A stretch of 18,662 nucleotides of DNA from MGR-bin208 sp043779285 (GTDB taxonomy: Bacteria > Bacteroidota > Bacteroidia > Chitinophagales > Chitinophagaceae): contig JAYWEL010000208.1 in the NCBI GenBank assembly GCA_043779285.1, positions 1 through 18,662 on the forward strand, written 5' to 3'. Below the pieces are notes generated by a model. It searched no databases and was not told the origin of the DNA. It saw only the letters and a list, made by a program, of their open reading frames with translations. The translations under genes were made by a program, and so were the position numbers. This document shows, one piece after another, positions 7,763 through 16,484 of the stretch (positions are counted from its first letter, which is position 1; every line of letters begins with the position of its first letter).

Positions 7763-8788
7763 TTAGCGCATTACAAATGGATACCGATCGTAATTCTTCA
7801 ATGCAATGCCGGTTCCACGTACCACACTCTTCAATGGATCGTCGGCAACATGAACCGGTAATTTAATTTTTTGTGTCAATCTTTTTTCCAATCCTCTTAA
7901 CAAAGCTCCACCACCGGTGATGTATAAACCACGGCGATAAATATCACCAGCCAATTCAGGCGGTGTTTGTTCCAAAGCTTTCAGAATAGCTTCTTCAATT
8001 TTAAAAATACTTTTATCTAATGCCTCTGCTATCTCCTGATAACTAACCATGATCTGTTTAGGGATTCCCGTTACAAGGTCACGACCATTTACCGGCATAT
8101 CATCCGGCGGATTATCTAATTCCTTCATAGCAGAACCAATATGAATTTTAATTTGTTCGGCCGTTCTTTCACCTATCAACAAACTATGGTAACGACGAAG
8201 TGCTTCCATGATATCAGCAGTAAATTCATCTCCGGCAACACGAATCGATTGATCACAAACAATTCCGGCTAATGCAATAACTGAAATACCGGTAGTACCA
8301 CCACCAATATCAATAATCATGTTTCCAACCGGCTCTTCTACATCGATGCCAATTCCCAAGGCAGCAGCCATGGGTTCATGAATTAGATAAACTTCTTTTG
8401 CACCGGCTTGCTCTGCACTATCTCTAACCGCTCTTTTTTCAACTTCGGTAATGGAAGAAGGAATACAGATCATCATTCGCCAGCTTGGCGGAAACAGCGG
8501 TTTTTTAGGATAGATCATTTTGATCATTTCCCGGATCATCAATTCAGCCGCATTAAAATCGGCAATTACACCGTCTTTCAACGGTCGAACCGTGCGGATA
8601 CTTTCATGGGTTTTTTCATGCATCATTAACGCACGTTTACCTACAGCCAATAAAATTTTCGGATTATTCCTGTCCAATGCCACAATACTCGGCTCATTCA
8701 CCACTACTTCGTCATTATGAATAATCAGGGTGTTCGCCGTACCCAGATCTATTGCTATGTCTTGCGTAAACCAGTTAAAAATGCCCAT
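7763..8788 (-). CDS. mreB: MreB, actin-like rod-shape-determining protein
   Basis: This 341-residue protein carries the actin-fold nucleotide motifs: phosphate-1 DIAIDLGTANTLI (10-22), phosphate-2 IIDIGGGTTGISVIAL (158-172) and the adenosine motif YITGGGALLRGLE (289-301). The N-terminal MGIFNWFTQD is an amphipathic, membrane-binding-type stretch. Length matches the family. MreB filaments under the inner membrane orient the MreCD-PBP2-RodA synthases, all encoded downstream on the same strand, so the cell is probably rod-shaped or elongated. It is the first gene of the operon, transcribed away from the MFS gene across a 228-base intergenic region. Confidence 0.98.
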   Translation of the reverse strand: MGIFNWFTQDIAIDLGTANTLIIHNDEVVVNEPSIVALDRNNPKILLAVGKRALMMHEKTHESIRTVRPLKDGVIADFNAAELMIREMIKMIYPKKPLFPPSWRMMICIPSSITEVEKRAVRDSAEQAGAKEVYLIHEPMAAALGIGIDVEEPVGNMIIDIGGGTTGISVIALAGIVCDQSIRVAGDEFTADIMEALRRYHSLLIGERTAEQIKIHIGSAMKELDNPPDDMPVNGRDLVTGIPKQIMVSYQEIAEALDKSIFKIEEAILKALEQTPPELAGDIYRRGLYITGGGALLRGLEKRLTQKIKLPVHVADDPLKSVVRGTGIALKNYDRYPFVMR

Positions 8789-8813
8789 TATTTTATCTTC
8801 AATTTAATGTTTG

Positions 8814-8845
8814 CAAAGTACGAGGAAATAACTCGAATAAACAAA
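8814..8845 (-). promoter_or_regulatory. Candidate Bacteroidota-type promoter for the mreB operon
   Basis: Read on the - strand, TTTG (8845-8842) is followed after 21 bases by TACTTTG (8820-8814), 25 bases before the mreB ATG. The Bacteroidota housekeeping consensus is TTTG, about 19 bases, then TAnnTTTG. The second box here is one base short of that pattern, so this is only a candidate. Confidence 0.3.
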
Positions 8846-8957
8846 GTGAAACCCTTGTCCTGTCAAGTATTTTTGTGAAAGTTTTTTTGTGAATTACTAA
8901 TTTTAAAAATACCTGATTGGGTTGCTAAGTAAAATAGTTAATAATGCCTTTTAAAAA

Positions 8958-9014
8958 ACATCAAAATAATTAACCAAATGGCTATTTGATGTACATTCAA
9001 TGCACATTCATGTT
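8958..9014. promoter_or_regulatory. Inverted and direct repeats upstream of the MFS gene, possible operator
   Basis: An 8-bp inverted repeat, acatcaaa (8958-8965) and tttgatgt (8985-8992), has an inner caaat/atttg pair. It is followed by two close copies of acattca (around 8993-9008) just before the ATG at 9017. Clustered dyads of this sort in a divergent promoter region are typical of regulator sites, but no matching regulator gene is in the window. Confidence 0.3.
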
Positions 9015-9016
9015 AG

Positions 9017-10192
9017 ATGAAAATAATTAATCGTACGGTCTGGATTCTTTCAATAGTGAGCATGTTTGCCGACATAGCCAGCGAAATGCTCTACCCCATC
9101 ATTCCGGTTTATTTAAAAGAAATTGGGTTTTCCATTTTTTTGATTGGATTATTAGAAGGTGTAGCTGAATTTACAGCAGGCATCAGTAAGGGTTATTTTG
9201 GCAAACAAAGCGATCAAAGAGGATTGAGATTGCCTTTTATTAAGTTGGGCTATTTTCTGAGTGCTCTTTCTAAACCCATGATGGCCGTTTACATTTATCC
9301 ACTATGGATATTTTTTGCCCGAACTACCGACAGGCTTGGTAAAGGTTTAAGAACTGCCGCAAGAGATGCATTATTATCGGCACATGCAAGCAAAGAAACC
9401 AAGGCACGGGTTTTTAATTTTCATCGGGGGATGGATACATTGGGTGCTGTCATCGGACCCTTATTTGCACTTGCATTCCTTCTTTTTTTTCCTGGAAATT
9501 ATAAAACTTTATTTTTTATTGCCTTCATTCCCGGCTTGATTTCGGTGATGCTTATCTTTTTTTTAAAAGAAAAAAAAGAATCGGTATCCACCTTGCAAAA
9601 AGGTAGCTTCTTTTCATTTTTTAGTTATTGGAGGATTGCAAAACCTGAATACCGAAGATTGGTGGTGGGATTAATTCTATTTGCATTGGTCAACAGTTCG
9701 GATGTTTTTCTATTATTGAAAACAAAAGAAATTACCGGAAGTGACAGCATCACTATTTCTGCATATATATTTTATAATCTGATATACGCATTGGGATCAT
9801 ACCCTGCAGGTATACTGGCAGATAGATTAGGCATGAAAAAAGTATTCATTGCCGGTCTAATATTTTTCGCCATTGTTTATGCCGGATTTGCATTCACGTC
9901 ATCCATTCCAATCATCTTCTTCCTGTTCTTTGTTTATGGAATTTATGCTGCAAGTACCGAGGGTATTGCCAAAGCATGGATCACCAATCTGGCACACGAA
10001 AGCAACACGGCAACTGCTATCGGTTTTTATACCAGTTGCCAGAGCATCAGCGGCTTGTTAGCCAGTGTCATTGCAGGTTTAATCTGGAGTATGTATGGAA
10101 GTGTATATACTTTTTCGGCTACGGCAATTATAGCTATTGTCCTTCTGTTTTATTTTTTAAAAATAAAAAGTTTACAAATTCATAAAGCCTAA
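9017..10192 (+). CDS. Major facilitator superfamily (MFS) transporter
   Basis: This 391-residue inner-membrane protein has about twelve hydrophobic helices in two halves. It shows the MFS loop-2/3 signature region GYFGKQSDQRGLRLP (59-73), a charged DRLGKGLRTAARDALL segment (105-120) characteristic of a widespread MFS subgroup, and a second GILADRLGMKKV loop in the C-terminal half. The start SMFADIASEMLYPIIPVYL (15-33) is also typical of that subgroup. The substrate is unknown; export of a drug, metal or metabolite are all possible. The gene is monocistronic and divergent from mreB. Its last 21 bases overlap the 3' end of the convergent tryptophan 2,3-dioxygenase gene. ATG 9017 is the first in-frame start before the first helix. 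Confidence 0.9.
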   Translation: MKIINRTVWILSIVSMFADIASEMLYPIIPVYLKEIGFSIFLIGLLEGVAEFTAGISKGYFGKQSDQRGLRLPFIKLGYFLSALSKPMMAVYIYPLWIFFARTTDRLGKGLRTAARDALLSAHASKETKARVFNFHRGMDTLGAVIGPLFALAFLLFFPGNYKTLFFIAFIPGLISVMLIFFLKEKKESVSTLQKGSFFSFFSYWRIAKPEYRRLVVGLILFALVNSSDVFLLLKTKEITGSDSITISAYIFYNLIYALGSYPAGILADRLGMKKVFIAGLIFFAIVYAGFAFTSSIPIIFFLFFVYGIYAASTEGIAKAWITNLAHESNTATAIGFYTSCQSISGLLASVIAGLIWSMYGSVYTFSATAIIAIVLLFYFLKIKSLQIHKA

Positions 10193-11212
10193 ACGTCTTT
10201 CCATTTCGGGGCTCAATACCGGCAGTTTTTTTCGTTCAATCAAAAAACTATTTAATTGTGCTATTTCTTTAAAAATATAATGCTTGTCTGCAGCGGCTTT
10301 CAAATAATCTTTTCCCGTACTCCCGCCGGTACCAATACGTGAACCAATCATACGGTGTACCATATTCATATGTCTGTAACGCCAGCTGCTCAACTGTGCA
10401 TCAATTTCCAGCAAACAATTCAATAATTGAAAAGGTAATTGCAGCATGGGGTAACCACGGTACAACATAATAAACTGAGCTGCCCTGCATGCAGCAGGAG
10501 AAAGGGATCGATTTTCGGAAATGGATTTAACAAAAACTTCTTCAAAAGCATTAAGGTTGTTTTGCTCTGCTTCTGATAAACTTTCCTTGTAAATGTTGCG
10601 GTACGTTTCCCAAAACTTTGGAAGGTCATCTGTTTTATCTATGCCTTTAAAATTTTTCCAGTTTTCTTCTTCCTCAAAAAACGGCATCCGCTCCAACCAC
10701 ACATTTAATAATTCCAATAATGACTTCTCTCCTTCGGCTTTCTTGATGATATCTATTTGTGCTTGTCTTAATTGAGAAACATAGTATTCATGTCCGTGGC
10801 GGTTCTCGAATTTCAAACCCAGTTTTGCTTCCAACATTTTAAATTGCCAGCTTTGAAAACCGGAAGCCGGGCGCAGCATATCCCTGAAATCGAGAAAATC
10901 CATAGCGGTCATGGTTTCCATGATGTCGATCTGTTGAACTAACACACGAAGAATAGTGATGCAGCGGTTGAGCCGGTGAATAATGGTTTGTAGTTCGGGA
11001 GAATTATCATTTACTGCAGGCTTGTTCATGATTTCCATAATTGAATCCACTTCAAACAATAATTGTTTGAACCAAAGTTCGTAGGCTTGGTGGATGACTA
11101 TGAAAAGCATTTCATCGTGTGCAGGCTGTTTAAGCTTTTCGCTTTCCAGTTCCTGTGCATTCAATATTTTATCTAATTGTAAATAATCGCTGTAATGAAC
11201 CGGGCTTGACAT
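10172..11212 (-). CDS. kynA: Tryptophan 2,3-dioxygenase (haem enzyme, kynurenine pathway)
   Basis: This 346-residue protein has the family signature HDEMLFIVIHQAYELWFKQLLFE (from residue 32, with H41 as the distal active-site histidine), LDFRDMLRPASGFQS (107-121), and RHMNMVHRMIGSRIGTGGSTG (280-300, with H281 as the probable proximal haem ligand). It opens the indole ring of L-tryptophan with O2 to give N-formylkynurenine, the first step of tryptophan breakdown and of the eukaryote-like de novo NAD route found in many Bacteroidota. No kynureninase, formamidase or other kyn gene is nearby. It lies 24 bases after purD on the same strand and is probably co-transcribed. The final codons overlap the convergent MFS gene. 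Length is slightly above the short bacterial forms but normal for this phylum. Confidence 0.95.
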   Translation of the reverse strand: MSSPVHYSDYLQLDKILNAQELESEKLKQPAHDEMLFIVIHQAYELWFKQLLFEVDSIMEIMNKPAVNDNSPELQTIIHRLNRCITILRVLVQQIDIMETMTAMDFLDFRDMLRPASGFQSWQFKMLEAKLGLKFENRHGHEYYVSQLRQAQIDIIKKAEGEKSLLELLNVWLERMPFFEEEENWKNFKGIDKTDDLPKFWETYRNIYKESLSEAEQNNLNAFEEVFVKSISENRSLSPAACRAAQFIMLYRGYPMLQLPFQLLNCLLEIDAQLSSWRYRHMNMVHRMIGSRIGTGGSTGKDYLKAAADKHYIFKEIAQLNSFLIERKKLPVLSPEMERRLGFMNL

Positions 11213-11236
11213 AATTATATTTTATTTTTTATAAAT

Positions 11237-12517
11237 CTATTTGAATTCGTAACCGATATCGTCGCGGAAATATTTTCCGGTATAACTAATTTTTTCCAAT
11301 GCCTCCACGGACTTGCCGGTTGCTTCTTTCAACGTTTCGCCAAAAGAAGTAACACATAAAACTCTTCCTCCATTGGTTACTATTTTATCATTCTGTTCTT
11401 TTGCACCTGCATGAAATAAAATTGAATGCATCGAATTTATTTTATCCAACCCCGTTACTTCAAAACCATTCTGATAATTTTCGGGATACCCTCCACTAAC
11501 CGCAACAATAGTGCAGGCATACCTTTCATCTATTTCAATAACAATATCCTGAAGCTTATTTTGTGCTGTTGCTATTAAAATTTCCAATAAATCATTTTTC
11601 AAACGTGGAAGCACCACTTCTGTTTCCGGGTCACCCATACGACAATTATATTCTATGACAAATGGTTCATCTCCGATTTTAATTAATCCAAAAAATACAA
11701 ATCCCTGATAGGGCAACTGATCTTTTTCAAAACCAGCAATGGTTGGTTTTACAATTTTTTCCAACACTTTATCCATGAAAACAAGGTCGGCAAATGGTAC
11801 CGGACTTATGGCTCCCATACCCCCGGTATTCAACCCGGTATCGCCTTTCCCAATCCGTTTATAATCTTTTGCATCCGGTAGCAAAACAAAATCCTTCCCA
11901 TCGGTAACTGCAAAGACCGACATTTCTATACCTTCCAAAAACTGCTCCACCACAACCCGGCTACTTGCGTCGCCAAATTTCGAATTTTTTATCATGGCTT
12001 CAAATTCGTTCAACGCATCGGCAAGGTTGGTACAAATAACAACGCCTTTTCCGGCAGCTAATCCATCGGCTTTTAACACAATGGGCAAACTATGTTTTTG
12101 CAAATAAATCAACCCGTCCTCATAATTTTGATTGGTAAATTCACGGTATTCTGCTGTTGGAATATGATGCCTTGCCATGAATTTTTTTGCATACGCCTTA
12201 CTTCCTTCCAATTGTGCCGCTTCTTTTGATGGCCCGATGACAATCAAATTTTTTAACTGTTCATTTGATTTTAAAAAATCAACAATGCCATTCACTAAAG
12301 GTTCTTCGGGTCCAACAATAACCATATTTATTTTTTCATTCAGACAGATTTTCAGGATTGCATCAAAATCGTTGTAAGAAAAAGAAAGATTGGTGCCAAA
12401 TAATTTCGTTCCCGAATTACCGGGAGCAATGAAAATATTTTTGCAAAGTGGCGATTGTTTAATCTTCCAGGCAATGGCATGTTCTCTTCCTCCCGATCCA
12501 AGTAATAAAATATTCAT
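11237..12517 (-). CDS. purD: Phosphoribosylamine-glycine ligase (GAR synthetase)
   Basis: This 426-residue ATP-grasp enzyme begins with the conserved MNILLLGSGGREHAIAW (1-17). It continues with VGPEEPLVNG (68-77), GPSKEAAQLEGSKAYAK (95-111), the ATP-grasp loop VLKADGLAAGKGVV (147-160), TGGMGAISPVP (231-241) and the metal/ATP motif NCRMGDPETE (291-300). It joins glycine to 5-phosphoribosylamine in the second step of de novo purine synthesis, in the cytoplasm. Length is standard. The tryptophan dioxygenase gene follows after 24 bases; no other pur gene is present. It is divergent from the POT transporter gene across about 105 bases. Confidence 0.97.
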   Translation of the reverse strand: MNILLLGSGGREHAIAWKIKQSPLCKNIFIAPGNSGTKLFGTNLSFSYNDFDAILKICLNEKINMVIVGPEEPLVNGIVDFLKSNEQLKNLIVIGPSKEAAQLEGSKAYAKKFMARHHIPTAEYREFTNQNYEDGLIYLQKHSLPIVLKADGLAAGKGVVICTNLADALNEFEAMIKNSKFGDASSRVVVEQFLEGIEMSVFAVTDGKDFVLLPDAKDYKRIGKGDTGLNTGGMGAISPVPFADLVFMDKVLEKIVKPTIAGFEKDQLPYQGFVFFGLIKIGDEPFVIEYNCRMGDPETEVVLPRLKNDLLEILIATAQNKLQDIVIEIDERYACTIVAVSGGYPENYQNGFEVTGLDKINSMHSILFHAGAKEQNDKIVTNGGRVLCVTSFGETLKEATGKSVEALEKISYTGKYFRDDIGYEFK

Positions 12518-12622
12518 AGATGATCTTTGAAGGCGGTAAAGTTAAACAAACCCACACTGGAATTTTTTAATTATACACTTAATAAATTTCACTATTTTAC
12601 GTACTATTTAAAACTAAAATTA

Positions 12623-14122
12623 ATGGACAGCACTCTACAACAAACTACGAAACACCCTAAAGGACTCTACTCCTTATTCTTCACGGAAATGTGGGAGCGA
12701 TTCAGTTTTTATGGCATGAGAGCCTTGTTGGTATTATATCTTACATCAACAGCTATGAAAGGCGGATTTGGTTTAGACCGAGCAAATGCGCTTGAAATTT
12801 ATGCCATCTTTACCGGCCTTGTATATTTAACACCAATTCTTGGAGGTCTTTTGGCTGACAAGTTTTTGGGACAAAGAAAGTCGGTATATATCGGCGGGTT
12901 TTTAATGGCCTTTGGAAATTTTGCCTTGGCCTTAAGTGTAGGCTTAGCCAGTGCAGAAACTGTAGCCCTAGGAAGAGAAGCTATGTTAAATCTTGGTCTA
13001 GGCTTACTGATTGTTGGAAACGGTTTCTTTAAACCCAATATCTCTACCATGGTTGGCGGCTTGTATCAGGAAAATGATATTCGTAGGGACAGTGGATTTA
13101 CGTTGTTCTATATGGGCATTAATCTGGGTGCATTTTTAGCTCCATTGATTGCTGGAACATTGGGTGAAGTGTATGGCTGGCAATTTGGTTTTATGGCCTC
13201 CGGAATTGGAATGCTACTGGGTGTTGTAATCTTTTTCTTTACAAGTAAAATGTTAGGCACCGTAGGTATGCCACCGTCTGCAGAATCTGGTACAACAGAA
13301 TTTGTTGGTAAAGACTGGGTGCATATACTTGTAATCGTTATTGGAGTTGCTTTAGGCACTTATGGCTTAATCACTTTCTTTACTTCCATTAGTGATGATT
13401 TATACACTATAATCAAAAATTCTATTTTCGGAATCGGTGCTTTATATGTGCTTTACACTGTATTTACCAATACTACTGGTTCGGACCAATGGAGTCGTGT
13501 GGGAGTAATCTTCATCCTTGCATTTTTTAATATTTTTTTCTGGGCCGGATTTGAACAGGCCGGTGGAACATTTAATTTATTTGCTGAAGAAAATACAAAC
13601 CGTGCATTAGGATCATTGACTATTCCAACTACCTGGTTCCAGTCTATCAATGCATTTGGAATATTTACATTAGCCCCAGTATTTGCTGTATTGTGGATCT
13701 TTTTAAGCAGAGTGAGAAAGAATCCAAATATTCCGGCAAAGTTTGGTTTCGGTATGATTTTGTTGGGGGCCGGATTTATAGTTATGTATTTAGCCAGTCA
13801 AAAAGCATCTGGCGGCAATTTAGTAAGCCCACTTTGGTTGGTTGGTGTTTATTTGTTACATACCGTTGGTGAATTATTCCTTTCCCCGATTGGTTTATCC
13901 ATGATCACCAAACTATCTCCTCCAAAGATTGTTTCACTGATGATGGGTCTTTGGTTTACCAGCATCGCAGCAGCAAATTATATGGCCGGTATTCTGGAAA
14001 GCCTTTTACATAAATTTGAAATGAATCTTTTCTTATTTCTGATTGTTACTTCTATGCTGGCTGGTTTAGTGCTGTTAGCACTTTCACCGTTACTGAAGAA
14101 AATGATGAGAGGTGTGAGTTAA
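12623..14122 (+). CDS. POT-family proton-coupled peptide transporter
   Basis: From the ATG at 12623 the protein is 499 residues with about 14 membrane helices. The proton-coupling motif E22-M-W-E25-R26 on helix 1, followed by FSFYGMRALLVLYL, and the helix 2-3 segment GGLLADKFLGQRKSVYIGG identify the PTR2/POT family, which imports di- and tripeptides with protons. The open frame extends 32 codons upstream to 12527, but that stretch (residues beginning MKAVKLNKPTLEFF) does not resemble family N-termini. The start at 12623 matches the usual short tail before ExxER, so it is preferred. A strong hairpin terminator follows 23 bases after the stop. The gene is apparently monocistronic. Confidence 0.93.
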   Translation: MDSTLQQTTKHPKGLYSLFFTEMWERFSFYGMRALLVLYLTSTAMKGGFGLDRANALEIYAIFTGLVYLTPILGGLLADKFLGQRKSVYIGGFLMAFGNFALALSVGLASAETVALGREAMLNLGLGLLIVGNGFFKPNISTMVGGLYQENDIRRDSGFTLFYMGINLGAFLAPLIAGTLGEVYGWQFGFMASGIGMLLGVVIFFFTSKMLGTVGMPPSAESGTTEFVGKDWVHILVIVIGVALGTYGLITFFTSISDDLYTIIKNSIFGIGALYVLYTVFTNTTGSDQWSRVGVIFILAFFNIFFWAGFEQAGGTFNLFAEENTNRALGSLTIPTTWFQSINAFGIFTLAPVFAVLWIFLSRVRKNPNIPAKFGFGMILLGAGFIVMYLASQKASGGNLVSPLWLVGVYLLHTVGELFLSPIGLSMITKLSPPKIVSLMMGLWFTSIAAANYMAGILESLLHKFEMNLFLFLIVTSMLAGLVLLALSPLLKKMMRGVS

Positions 14123-14145
14123 TATTTTATTTAATTGAATACATG

Positions 14146-14186
14146 AAGAAGCCGTCTCGTTTTAAACGGGACGGCTTCTTTTATAA
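14146..14186. terminator. Strong rho-independent terminator between convergent genes
   Basis: A 14-bp stem, aagaagccgtctcg (14146-14159) paired with cgggacggcttctt (14167-14180) with one G-T wobble, has a seven-base loop and a T-rich tail on the + strand. It ends the POT transporter transcript. It also lies 22 bases beyond the stop of the convergent carbonic anhydrase gene and could stop that transcript too, although the - strand tail is less T-rich. Confidence 0.9.
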
Positions 14187-14208
14187 TATTCGAATTGCGC
14201 TGATCTTA

Positions 14209-14826
14209 TTAATAGAAAGAAACAATACCTGTTTCAACATCATACATGGCACCAACAATATTGATATCACCTGCATCTTCCATTTCTTTTAAGATCGGGC
14301 TGTTAGTACGGATTTTCTCAATGGTCAATTTTACATTATTCTCTGCTACCATTTCCACAAACTCGCCGTTTGCCGAAGATCTGTCTCCCTCATAAGAAAC
14401 ACCCTCAACTGCTGGTCTGATATTCTTAATAACTGAAGTTAGGTTTCCTAATTCTACATTATCGCAGGCTCCTTTTACTGCGCCACACTTGGTATGACCA
14501 ATAACTGCAATCAATTTAGCTCCTGCTACTTTGCAAGCAAACTCCATGGAGCCCAGTATATCTTCGTTCACAAAGTTTCCTGCAATTCTTGCATTAAATG
14601 CATCACCAATTCCTAAATCGAAAACTAACTCTGATGAAGTTCTTGAATCGATACAGCTTACTAATACCGCAAAAGGATATTGACCACCAGAAGTAGTTTT
14701 TACCTGCTCCAACAGATTTCTTGGTTCTTGTATTTGTGCAACAAAACGTTTGTTTCCTTCTTTTAAAATTTCGATAGCCTGTGCAGGTGACATTACAACC
14801 TGAGTATCTTTAGTTTGAGTAATCAT
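14209..14826 (-). CDS. Beta-class carbonic anhydrase
   Basis: This 205-residue cytoplasmic enzyme carries the complete beta-carbonic anhydrase zinc site: C58 and the D60-x-R62 dyad (in SCIDSRTSSELVFD), and H111-x-x-C114 (in GHTKCGAVKGA). It interconverts CO2 and bicarbonate. There is no signal peptide. It follows the SulP transporter gene by 28 bases on the same strand, so bicarbonate taken up by the transporter is probably handled by this enzyme. SulP-carbonic anhydrase pairing, sometimes as a fusion, is known in bacteria. The terminator at 14146-14186 lies just downstream. Confidence 0.95.
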   Translation of the reverse strand: MITQTKDTQVVMSPAQAIEILKEGNKRFVAQIQEPRNLLEQVKTTSGGQYPFAVLVSCIDSRTSSELVFDLGIGDAFNARIAGNFVNEDILGSMEFACKVAGAKLIAVIGHTKCGAVKGACDNVELGNLTSVIKNIRPAVEGVSYEGDRSSANGEFVEMVAENNVKLTIEKIRTNSPILKEMEDAGDINIVGAMYDVETGIVSFY

Positions 14827-14854
14827 GATAATTTTTATTTTTTTAATTTATTAA

Positions 14855-16414
14855 TTAATAATCTGCGGTGATTTTATCACCTCTTGAAATAATATTTAGT
14901 TTGATGTTTTTGGATTCCGCATTAATTCTGTAGTTATCGATAATCTCCAAAACATCGTAATCGACAGAAACTGTTCTGGAAAGATCAATTTCAACAATTG
15001 AGTTTTCCGGAATGATGTTCAATTCGTTCAGAATATTTGCTTTGTTCAAAAAAGTTACTTCTTCAGACAAAGTCATTTTAACATTATGACCATCTTCCAT
15101 TTCTTCCTTATGAAGGAAAAAAGCATTTTTAAAGTTGTTTCTCAATAAGATGAAAATAGCTACGATACAACCTAAAATGATTCCTTTCAAAAGATCCGTA
15201 AACACAATACCGGCAATTGTTACCAGGAATGGAACATATTGAGCAGCACCTAGTTTAAGCATCGCTTTAAACAAAGTAGGTTTAGCCAATTTATACCCAA
15301 CAACGAATAAAATACAAGCCAAACTGGCTAAAGGAATGAAGTTTAATACAAACGGAATAGATACAGCAGAAACCAATAATAATAACCCATGGAAAATAGC
15401 CGACATCTTGGTCTTTGCATTACTCTGAATATTTGCCGAGCTTCTTACAATAACCTGTGTCAGTGGCAATCCACCAATAAAACCTGATATAATATTACCA
15501 ATGCCCTGCGCTTTCAATTCTTGATTAGTTGGTGTTACTCTTTTGTATGGATCCATTTTATCGGTTGCTTCTACACAAAGTAAAGTTTCTAAACTGGCTA
15601 CAACAGCCAAGGTTATGGCAATGATATAAACCTGAGAATTTCCAATTTGTGTAAAGTCAGGAAAGGTAAATTGACCAAGAAAATCGTTGAAGGTTTCTGC
15701 AACAGGGATGCTCACCAATTGTTTTGCTTTGAAAGCCCATTCGCTACCTGTTGTGAACCTATTATACAAAACACCTACAACCACTACCACCAATGGTCCC
15801 TGAATCAATTGGAATATCTTATGTTTTTTGATTAGAACCTGCTCCCAGAAAATCAGGATAAACATAGAGATCAATGTAAGGATTACCACTCCCGGAGAAA
15901 TAAAGTTCAACATATTTGTCAACTCAGAAAAAGTATTCTGTCCATCCGCTTGAATAAAATCCAAATCACCTATATAATCTTTATCATAACCGATTGCGTG
16001 TGGTATTTGTTTTAATATAATAATGATACCAATACCGGTAAGCATGCCTTTAATTACAGAAGAAGGGAAATAATACCCGATAATACCGGCTTTAGCAAAA
16101 CCCAGAATTACTTGAATCAATCCGGCGATGACAACGGCTAATAAAAACGATTCGAAAGCGCCCAGTTGTTGGATGGAGTTTAAAACAATGACAGCCAAAC
16201 CCGCTGCCGGACCACTTACACCCAATGGAGAACCACTCAACATACCTACCACTATACCACCCACAATGCCGGCAATGATTCCTGAAAAAAGAGGAGCTCC
16301 GGAAGCTAATGCTATCCCCAGACAAAGAGGCACAGCTACAAAAAATACGATGATACCTGCAGGTATGTCATTTTTCAGATGTGCCGTTAAAGAAAGCTTA
16401 CGATTTGCATTCAT
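14855..16414 (-). CDS. SulP-family anion transporter with C-terminal STAS domain
   Basis: This 519-residue membrane protein begins with the SulP signature region VAVPLCLGIALASGAPLF (27-44) followed by SGSPLGVSGPAAGLAVIV (60-77). It has about 11-14 helices, and a STAS-like domain occupies roughly residues 440-519, including VEIDLSRTVSVDYDVLEII. SulP proteins import sulfate, bicarbonate or dicarboxylates. The carbonic anhydrase gene 28 bases downstream points to bicarbonate rather than sulfate, and no sulfur-assimilation gene is nearby. The STAS domain is short but complete, and the typical Asp-Ser turn reads as SVDYD. A 10-bp palindrome sits 24 bases upstream of the start codon. Confidence 0.93.
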   Translation of the reverse strand: MNANRKLSLTAHLKNDIPAGIIVFFVAVPLCLGIALASGAPLFSGIIAGIVGGIVVGMLSGSPLGVSGPAAGLAVIVLNSIQQLGAFESFLLAVVIAGLIQVILGFAKAGIIGYYFPSSVIKGMLTGIGIIIILKQIPHAIGYDKDYIGDLDFIQADGQNTFSELTNMLNFISPGVVILTLISMFILIFWEQVLIKKHKIFQLIQGPLVVVVVGVLYNRFTTGSEWAFKAKQLVSIPVAETFNDFLGQFTFPDFTQIGNSQVYIIAITLAVVASLETLLCVEATDKMDPYKRVTPTNQELKAQGIGNIISGFIGGLPLTQVIVRSSANIQSNAKTKMSAIFHGLLLLVSAVSIPFVLNFIPLASLACILFVVGYKLAKPTLFKAMLKLGAAQYVPFLVTIAGIVFTDLLKGIILGCIVAIFILLRNNFKNAFFLHKEEMEDGHNVKMTLSEEVTFLNKANILNELNIIPENSIVEIDLSRTVSVDYDVLEIIDNYRINAESKNIKLNIISRGDKITADY

Positions 16415-16437
16415 ATATTACTATTTAATAAATATCC

Positions 16438-16463
16438 TTTGATTACCTAGATGGGTAATCAAA
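16438..16463. promoter_or_regulatory. Perfect 10-bp palindrome upstream of the SulP-carbonic anhydrase operon
   Basis: tttgattacc (16438-16447) and ggtaatcaaa (16454-16463) form a perfect dyad with a six-base spacer, 24 bases before the SulP start codon. Neither strand has a T-run immediately after the stem in the right sense for a terminator: the A/T tract lies at 16464-16472, on the far side of the stem from the SulP gene. An operator or a leader hairpin is the likelier reading. Confidence 0.5.
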
Positions 16464-16484
16464 TAAAAAAAATGTGTCGGACTA

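Noticed and set aside
12527..12622. N-terminal extension of 32 residues on the POT transporter
   Set aside because: The extension does not resemble family N-termini, and the ATG at 12623 gives the usual short tail before the ExxER motif. The upstream stretch is more likely leader sequence.
15647..16442. Open frames on the strand opposite to the SulP gene
   Set aside because: They are antisense shadows of a gene with clear family signatures and show no recognisable domains.
16438..16472. Hairpin upstream of the SulP gene read as a terminator for the small membrane protein gene
   Set aside because: On the - strand the T-run comes before the stem and not after it, so it does not fit a rho-independent terminator. 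It was kept as a possible operator or leader hairpin.
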